Part shown: piece after piece, positions 59,484 to 64,000 of the stretch | How positions within the stretch are numbered: position 1 is the first letter of the stretch | Layout: each line of letters begins with the position of its first letter | Assembly (NCBI RefSeq): GCF_049532895.1 | Contig: NZ_CP064031.1 | Location: 1,240,001 to 1,304,000 of the forward strand | Source of the DNA: Dyella_B acidisoli | Lineage (GTDB): Bacteria; Pseudomonadota; Gammaproteobacteria; Xanthomonadales; Rhodanobacteraceae | Length of the DNA: 64,000 bases | Direction: 5' to 3' | Notes under the pieces: model-generated | The model's input: the letters and a program-made list of their open reading frames with translations, nothing else | What the model was told of the DNA's origin: nothing | The model's database searches: none | Position numbers and translations under genes: made by a program

Positions 59484-60161
59484 TCAGGTCTGCGCAGCCG
59501 TACGCGGCCGATGATGCATGGGCGGCGGTGAGGAGGGCGCCCGGAACGGCACCACGCCGCGGTCGATCGGCAACTGCGCGTCGCTCAGCATCGCCAGCAG
59601 CGTTTCGCCGTAGACCAGTTCGAACGGTTTGCCGGCCACGAACTTCCATGCGTCTTCGGTGTAATCGCCGCATGCGACGATCTTCACCGCTGAAGCCTGG
59701 TGGAATTTCATCAGGTTGTGCATCTCGCGCACATCTTTCACCTCGACGTTGCGATGCTGCCAATGCCGGCACTGCACCAGCGTGGTCATGCCATGCTTGC
59801 GCAGGATGAGATCCAGGCCGTCGTTGGCATCTGCCTGCGCGGCATGCTCCACGGCATAACCGCGAAAAAGGAAGGCTTGTGCAACGCGTTCTTCGAACGC
59901 GCGCCAATGCAGCGTGCATAAATCCGTCAGTTGGTCGCGAACGACCAGGCGGTGCATGCGTTTGCGATAGCCAAGACATGCGGCAATGGCGCAGCCCCAG
60001 CAAGCGATCAGGGCCATCCATACCAACACCATGACGTTGGCGCTGTACGTGCCGCGCGCATAGTGAACGCCCAGATAAGCGCTCAAGCCGAGCAGCGCGC
60101 CGGCTGCCCAGTGCACCCGAACGTATCGTTCGAGGCGATGTGTTCTGTGCTTCGCCATCAA
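59484..60161 (-). CDS. membrane-anchored Mrr-like protein with altered active site (copy 2)
   Basis: A 225-residue paralogue of the 20687-21352 product. Two N-terminal transmembrane helices (about 15-65, including VLVWMALIACWGCAIAACL) precede an Mrr_cat domain. The conserved D is present in DGLDLILRK, but the catalytic QxK motif reads LVQCRHW, with Arg in place of Lys. The neighbouring EMHNLMKFHQASAVKIVACGDYTEDAWKF matches copy 1. Loss of the Lys should impair hydrolysis, so binding without cutting is possible. ATG 60161 with GGGGGAG upstream. Confidence 0.85.
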   Translation of the reverse strand: MMAKHRTHRLERYVRVHWAAGALLGLSAYLGVHYARGTYSANVMVLVWMALIACWGCAIAACLGYRKRMHRLVVRDQLTDLCTLHWRAFEERVAQAFLFRGYAVEHAAQADANDGLDLILRKHGMTTLVQCRHWQHRNVEVKDVREMHNLMKFHQASAVKIVACGDYTEDAWKFVAGKPFELVYGETLLAMLSDAQLPIDRGVVPFRAPSSPPPMHHRPRTAAQT

Positions 60162-60517
60162 CTCCCCCGAGCTGTGAACGTTGCTTCCGAACCGCTGATC
60201 GACCTTAGCGCGGAAGATTCGGGAGATCAGCGTGCAGCGCGGCATTCGGCCGCAGCGCTGTTCTGTCGCGGTGTTACGCCCAGGGACGGCGCTTATTTTG
60301 TGCGACGCAGCGGGATTCTGGGTGGGCAGGAGGAGGTGAGGGCCTGCATAAGGCGCCATATTGCCTTACTTGGGACGCTCGAGCGGGAGCGGGCGGTTGC
60401 AGGCACGGCCTACATCGCTAAATGAAAACAGCACGGTATTTCCACGGCTTTTTCACGTTGAACGTGACAAACCGGAGTCAGGCCTCGGCACCTGCTTGCA
60501 CGGGAAGAAACGTCATC
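60162..60517. other. intergenic stretch without a supported gene
   Basis: About 355 bases between divergent genes. Open frames crossing it have no ribosome site and no recognisable product. No repeat seen. It should contain the promoters of the genes at 60161 (minus) and 60518 (plus). Confidence 0.4.
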
Positions 60518-60910
60518 ATGCGCCCCAAAGTGACCTCGCTAACCGGTAATGTCCGCGTCGACTGGGATGATCCGAAATTGATGTCGCTGTTGGAGCGGAG
60601 CGAACGGTGGAGCATCGACAACCGTGGCGGCTTTTCACCCCAAGGCGTGGAAGTCTATTTCGGGTGGAGCGGCTCGGTGGGCAAAACGGCCACCCTGGTA
60701 TGGGAGCGCGATAACGCCATTGTGCTGGAAACCACTTTTCCGATCGGGCAGGGCGAACAGGTACGCGTGGATAAGCACCTCGGTGATCGCATTCGCACGC
60801 TATGGGGTGTGGTGGTGGAGGGACGTGAAGGTTTTCGCGACGAAGACCGCCAGAATGGTATTCATGTCTATTGGCTGAAAGTGCTGAGCAATCCTGCCCA
60901 GGCGTTCTAA
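60518..60910 (+). CDS. hypothetical protein, tandem paralogue 1
   Basis: A 130-residue soluble protein with no domain that I recognise. Landmarks shared with its neighbour at 61028: VDWDDPKLMSLLERSERWSIDNRGGF, then ATLVWERDN, FPIGQGEQVRVDKHLGDRIRTLWGVVVEGREGFRDEDRQNGI and a terminal YWLKV. Strand-rich, probably a small beta-barrel. ATG 60518 is chosen because GGGAAG precedes it and the paralogue starts at the equivalent point. Confidence 0.65.
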   Translation: MRPKVTSLTGNVRVDWDDPKLMSLLERSERWSIDNRGGFSPQGVEVYFGWSGSVGKTATLVWERDNAIVLETTFPIGQGEQVRVDKHLGDRIRTLWGVVVEGREGFRDEDRQNGIHVYWLKVLSNPAQAF

Positions 60911-61027
60911 AGAAGTTCCGCGCTTTGCCGATAAGTAGTCCGAAGCGCCAGTCGTCCAAGAGCGCCCCGTTTTGCTGACGCGGCAAAACGAGCGTGTGGC
61001 TGCGCCCTCGCGGGGACCTAGAGTTAC

Positions 61028-61402
61028 ATGAGCCACTTCAAGCCCAAGTCCAAAATAACCAGCAATGAAGTGGACTGGAGCAATCCACGCCTCGAGGCGC
61101 TGCTGCGCAAGACCGAAGACTGGAAGCTCGATAACCGCGGCAGCTTTCCCGAGCAAGACGTACACGTACACATCGGCTGGGGTGCTAGCACACCGCGTAA
61201 GGCAACCTTGGTTTGGGAAAGCGATCGTGTGATGGTGGTGGCTACTCGCTTCCTGATTCCGCAAGGTGAACACGTGCGTCTGGACCGGCTTTACGGCGAT
61301 GGCATGCGTACCCTGTGGGCGGTGGTGGCGGACGGGCGCGAAGGATTTCGGGAAGAGGACAAGCAGAACGGTGTGTATGTGCATTGGCTGCACATGAGTT
61401 GA
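61028..61402 (+). CDS. hypothetical protein, tandem paralogue 2
   Basis: A 124-residue protein clearly homologous to the product at 60518 (VDWSNPRLEALLRKTEDWKLDNRGSF, ATLVWESDR, IPQGEHVRLDRLYGDGMRTLWAVVADGREGFREEDKQNGV, HWLH). The 117-base gap and same orientation suggest a tandem duplication. No signal peptide or membrane segment. The conserved R-x-LWxVVxxGREGFRxED block may mark a binding site. Function unknown. Confidence 0.65.
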   Translation: MSHFKPKSKITSNEVDWSNPRLEALLRKTEDWKLDNRGSFPEQDVHVHIGWGASTPRKATLVWESDRVMVVATRFLIPQGEHVRLDRLYGDGMRTLWAVVADGREGFREEDKQNGVYVHWLHMS

Positions 61403-61434
61403 GGGTACAGCGCAGGTTTGCACCCCAGCCTACG
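61403..61434. repeat. degenerate GTAG-type REP-like half
   Basis: GGTTTGCACCCCAGCCTACG matches the right half of the hairpin at 25511-25538. The left half has decayed (GTACAGCGC). It overlaps the end of the EAL-GGDEF gene region. Confidence 0.45.
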
Positions 61435-63202
61435 ATTCACCCGCAAGCAAATAAAACCCCACCTGCGCCCGCTTCGCGTGCCGCTTCGCTCGCGCTGCCA
61501 ACGTGGCCAAGGTTTCAGGATGACCGGGGAAGGGTGGTGCAACGCGCACTGCGCCGATCGCTACGGTGGTAAGCGGAAAGAATTGTGTATTGCCATGCCG
61601 ATCTTCGCCGACGATGCCTTGGCGGGCGATGTCCTCGTCGGCGAACAAACTGCGTGAGCGTTGATTGAACAACTCCACCATATGGCGGCAACGCGCATCC
61701 CAGTCATCGCTCTGCAGCACGAGTAGAAAATCATCGCCGCCGATGTGACCAACGAAGTCGCAGCGTGGGTTCACTTGCGTGGTAAGCGTGCCGGCCAGGA
61801 GCCGGATCATTTCATCGCCGCGGAAGTAACCGTACTGATCGTTGAACGGCTTGAAGTGATTGAGATCGACATAAGCCACAGTGAACGGAACTTCGGCCCG
61901 CAGCAAGCGCGCGACATGCTCGGTGACGGGGATATTCCCAGGCAGGAAGGTCAGCGGATTGGCGTAGCGTGCCGCTTCAATGCGCAGCTCGGTAACGCGA
62001 CGCACCAGCGATTCGCCGGTGCCCAGGCCCAGATACTGCCCTTCGCGCGTGATCACAAAACCATCGCTGAGATAACGCTGGTCCTGCCCGCGCAAAATAT
62101 CGGCCATGCTTTCCAGCGACTGGCGCACGTCGCACAACAACGGCGCTTCATGCATGAAAGCAGTGCAGCTTTTGCGGCCGTAAAGTTCGCGTGTGTAGGG
62201 TTGGGCCATGCGCTCGCTGAACACGCGTCGGTTGATCAACCCAACCGGGTGGTCGTCCTCCACCACTGCAAGGGCGTGCAATTCTGGCTGCTGCGTGAAG
62301 ATGGCGATCACGTCATGGTTGGTGTGGTGCGCGGTCAGCGCCGGTGCTTCGATCACCAGGTGGCCCAGGTGCATCGGCCGCTGCGTGACCGGTCCGCGCG
62401 GACGAGGCGGCACGGCAATAACGTCTCCGTCCAACGACGCGCGCACGCTGTCGTCGATCGTGTCGATAGTGTGTGGTATCGGCCGGCCAAGCAGGAATCC
62501 CTGCGCGAATGGAATGCCGAGTTCGCGCAACATGCGCAGGTCGTCCACATCTTCTACGCCTTCGCCGACCAGATCGGCGCCCAACGTCTCCGCGACCTGG
62601 CACAGCGCGCGCACGATGGCGAGGCGTTCGGCGCTCTTGGCCAGGCCGTGGATGAGATAGCGGTCGATCTTCACCACTTCCGGATGAATCTCGTTCCACA
62701 TCTCGAAGTTGGAATGGCCATTGCCGAAATCGTCCAGCGCGAAGCGCACGCCATGCGCACGCAGGTAGCCTAGCGCATGCGCGAGGCGGGCGGGTTCGTC
62801 GACGATGTCACGCTCGGTAAGTTCGATGGTGATGCGGCTCAGATCCATGCCACCGGTGCTGAGTGCAGCGAGCAAATCGTCGGGTTTGATCGACTCCTGC
62901 ATGAAGGCTTGCGCGCTCAGATTCACCAGTAGACGTCCATGGTTCTTCTGCGCGGCAAACGCGCCGCATACGGTGCGTGCGGCAGTCAGTTCGAATTCGC
63001 CCAGGCGACCCTCCGCCCGCGCGAGGTTGAGCAACTCCGGTGTGCTGATATTGCCGAGCGTTTCGGTGGAACGAGCCAAGCCCTCATGCGCGACCACGTC
63101 CATCGTGTCCAGCCGGATCAGCGGCTGGAACATCGCCACCAGGCCGCTTTGTGCGCGGTCGAGCAGTGAGGTGAACCGGGCGTGGTCGCGAAATAAGATC
63201 AT
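61430..63202 (-). CDS. EAL-CBS-GGDEF c-di-GMP protein
   Basis: A 590-residue cytoplasmic protein. Residues about 20-245 form an EAL phosphodiesterase domain with the catalytic pattern intact (HEGLAR, LVNLSAQAF, IELTERD, LDDFGNGHSN, VKIDRYL, EGVEDVDDL, AQGFLLGRP). Residues about 270-400 look like a CBS pair. Residues about 430-585 form a GGDEF domain whose motif is GGDDF (Glu to Asp), with AYVDLNHFKPFNDQYG intact. It probably degrades c-di-GMP. Cyclase activity is doubtful and the domain may bind GTP. A small membrane-protein gene lies 7 bases upstream and is probably co-transcribed. Confidence 0.92.
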   Translation of the reverse strand: MILFRDHARFTSLLDRAQSGLVAMFQPLIRLDTMDVVAHEGLARSTETLGNISTPELLNLARAEGRLGEFELTAARTVCGAFAAQKNHGRLLVNLSAQAFMQESIKPDDLLAALSTGGMDLSRITIELTERDIVDEPARLAHALGYLRAHGVRFALDDFGNGHSNFEMWNEIHPEVVKIDRYLIHGLAKSAERLAIVRALCQVAETLGADLVGEGVEDVDDLRMLRELGIPFAQGFLLGRPIPHTIDTIDDSVRASLDGDVIAVPPRPRGPVTQRPMHLGHLVIEAPALTAHHTNHDVIAIFTQQPELHALAVVEDDHPVGLINRRVFSERMAQPYTRELYGRKSCTAFMHEAPLLCDVRQSLESMADILRGQDQRYLSDGFVITREGQYLGLGTGESLVRRVTELRIEAARYANPLTFLPGNIPVTEHVARLLRAEVPFTVAYVDLNHFKPFNDQYGYFRGDEMIRLLAGTLTTQVNPRCDFVGHIGGDDFLLVLQSDDWDARCRHMVELFNQRSRSLFADEDIARQGIVGEDRHGNTQFFPLTTVAIGAVRVAPPFPGHPETLATLAARAKRHAKRAQVGFYLLAGES

Positions 63203-63209
63203 GTGGCAG

Positions 63210-63482
63210 TCATGCGGTTTCGTCGAGCGCCGATGGCAAACGCATCAGCACTGCATGCGCGAGCGCCTGGAAGTCGTTGTTGAAATCGCTCTGGATGCGG
63301 CCGACGTTGGAGATCGGCGCCAAGGTGTCGCCGACCACGGACTGGATGCGCTGGTCTGCCTTCATCAGCGCGGAAGCGCACAGCGCGCCGATGGCAATCA
63401 GCAAAACCAAGATGCCGACAAGGCGTAGTAACAGCAGCCGGCGGAGCGTGACGCGAAACAGGCCGGGGATGGGTCGAAGCAT
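63210..63482 (-). CDS. mini membrane sensor, truncated 4HB-MCP-like protein
   Basis: A 90-residue protein. It has a basic N-terminus (MLRPIPGLFRVTLRRLLLLR), one transmembrane helix (about 20-40), then DTLAPISNVGRIQSDFNNDFQALAHAVLMRL. This last stretch resembles the first helix of the four-helix-bundle sensor of chemotaxis receptors. The protein stops there, without HAMP or signalling domain, so it is either a relic of a receptor or a genuine small partner of the EAL-GGDEF protein encoded 7 bases later. A frame-shifted overlapping frame (63199-63489) is not supported by composition. Confidence 0.6.
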   Translation of the reverse strand: MLRPIPGLFRVTLRRLLLLRLVGILVLLIAIGALCASALMKADQRIQSVVGDTLAPISNVGRIQSDFNNDFQALAHAVLMRLPSALDETA

Positions 63483-63557
63483 GGTGCACCTAGGGGAGGG
63501 GATGCCTTCTTGTCGGCGAAAAGCGCTTCGACTTGAGTCGTGGAAATGCTAAAAAAT

Positions 63558-63563
63558 ATTATA
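63558..63563 (-). promoter_or_regulatory. consensus -10 upstream of mini sensor / EAL operon
   Basis: A perfect TATAAT on the minus strand inside an unusually AT-rich patch (63545-63600), about 75 bases before the ATG at 63482. No good -35 is visible, so an activator may be needed. Confidence 0.45.
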
Positions 63564-63656
63564 TTTCATATAGTTGACAGAGGCATTTCAGTTTTTAAAG
63601 GGATGTGTTTTTTGCGAAACCCTCCTCTGGCAGTCGCTCGAGAAATAATGATGGCT

Positions 63657-63989
63657 TCAGGCGGCGACTTCGTGTTCGATGGCGCGTTCAATGAACTGAT
63701 TAAGGCTGATTCCTTCAGCTGCGGCTTTTTCGACAGCAAGAGCGTGCAGTTCAGGACTGATCCTGGCGTTGAACTTCCCTGAGAAGTGGCGATAAGGCTC
63801 GATGCCGCGTTCTTTGCACGTATCCAGAAAAACCTGCAGCGACTTGGATCCTTCCTTCTTGAGACTAACGATGTCGCGCGCGTAGAAATCGGCCCCGCCG
63901 TTTAACCCGACAAATTCGCCGCGCAACATGTCGGTGTCCTCATCGTAGGAGATGACGGCGCGATGGTCTGCGATGGTGAGAATGTTCAT
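63657..63989 (-). CDS. hicB: HicB family antitoxin
   Basis: A 110-residue HicB-type antitoxin. The N-terminal partial RNase-H-like domain (ISYDEDTDMLRGEFVGLNGGADFYARDIVSLKKEGSKSLQVFLDTCKERGIEP) is followed by a ribbon-helix-helix DNA-binding tail (FNARISPELHALAVEKAAAEGISLNQFIERAIEHEV). HicB neutralises the HicA mRNA interferase and represses the operon. hicA, if present, would lie upstream, beyond base 64000. GGAG precedes the ATG at 63989. Confidence 0.9.
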   Translation of the reverse strand: MNILTIADHRAVISYDEDTDMLRGEFVGLNGGADFYARDIVSLKKEGSKSLQVFLDTCKERGIEPYRHFSGKFNARISPELHALAVEKAAAEGISLNQFIERAIEHEVAA

Positions 63990-64000
63990 GGCTTGACTCC

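Noticed and set aside
63199..63489. 96-codon minus-strand frame overlapping the mini sensor
   Set aside because: It is out of frame with the gene at 63210-63482, which has a coherent membrane-protein composition. This frame gives an Arg/His-rich product.

Overview
The window is about 64 kb of GC-rich chromosomal DNA from a gammaproteobacterium, most likely of the Rhodanobacteraceae/Xanthomonadaceae (Dyella-, Luteibacter- or Rhodanobacter-like). The assignment is inference. It rests on a TIGR01782-type TonB receptor, FabV as enoyl-ACP reductase, a xanthomonalisin-like S53 peptidase, abundant REP-type palindromes with a RAYT transposase, and GTAG-foot hairpins typical of these families. I see no rRNA, tRNA, CRISPR array or prophage. 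Most of the window is ordinary chromosome: regulators, secreted proteins, small-molecule enzymes and c-di-GMP enzymes.

Layout. 0-8 kb: partial alpha/beta hydrolase, CGNR regulator, TonB receptor, acyltransferase, DUF1501 Tat protein and AraC regulator. Two near-identical 28-codon membrane micropeptide genes (4201-4287 and 7842-7928, both minus) lie here. Each sits behind a sigma-54 type -24/-12 element and paired TGTCCG palindromes at identical spacing. 8-17 kb: REP-like repeats, an IS110 element, two secreted proteins of unknown function, a diguanylate cyclase, a cupin and a ygiB-ygiC pair. 17-25.5 kb: AraC regulator, ThDP enzyme plus MEKHLA protein, Mrr-like nuclease, GNAT, SPFH protein and S53 peptidase.

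25.5-31 kb (minus strand) is the most interesting block. A stand-alone alpha-N-methyltransferase of the borosin type (tetrapyrrole-methylase fold) is followed by two tandem copies of a two-gene cassette. Each cassette has a ~100-residue leader-like protein with a short hydrophobic segment and an acidic tail, abutting a periplasmic-TPR/transmembrane/GGDEF diguanylate cyclase. I interpret this as a split borosin RiPP locus coupled to c-di-GMP signalling. The methyltransferase carries the catalytic Tyr/Arg/Tyr/Tyr pattern known from OphMA.

31-36.6 kb: GIY-YIG-like protein, GST, creatininase-like protein, beta-propeller protein and FabV. 36.6-39.7 kb: a repeat with ~100-bp inverted ends, hit by an IS30 element and then by an IS4 element with exact 14-bp ends and an 8-bp target duplication. 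39.8-47.5 kb: ferritin-like/Fer4/CDGSH fusion, SDR and divergent LysR, phosphoesterase, MarR-GNAT fusion and 2OG dioxygenase. 47.6-53.6 kb: orphan ExbD, Spy/CpxP-like and glycine-rich envelope proteins, a 269-bp nested inverted-repeat element, DUF3455, Ca2+/H+ antiporter, RAYT, and ArsR with SRPBCC.

53.7-64 kb: DGPF (YciI-like) protein coupled to an ECF42-type sigma factor, MHS-type MFS transporter, YXWGXW protein, 2OG oxygenase, a second Mrr-like protein with a Lys-to-Arg change, tandem paralogues of unknown function, an EAL-CBS-GGDEF protein with a mini membrane sensor, and a HicB antitoxin at the edge.
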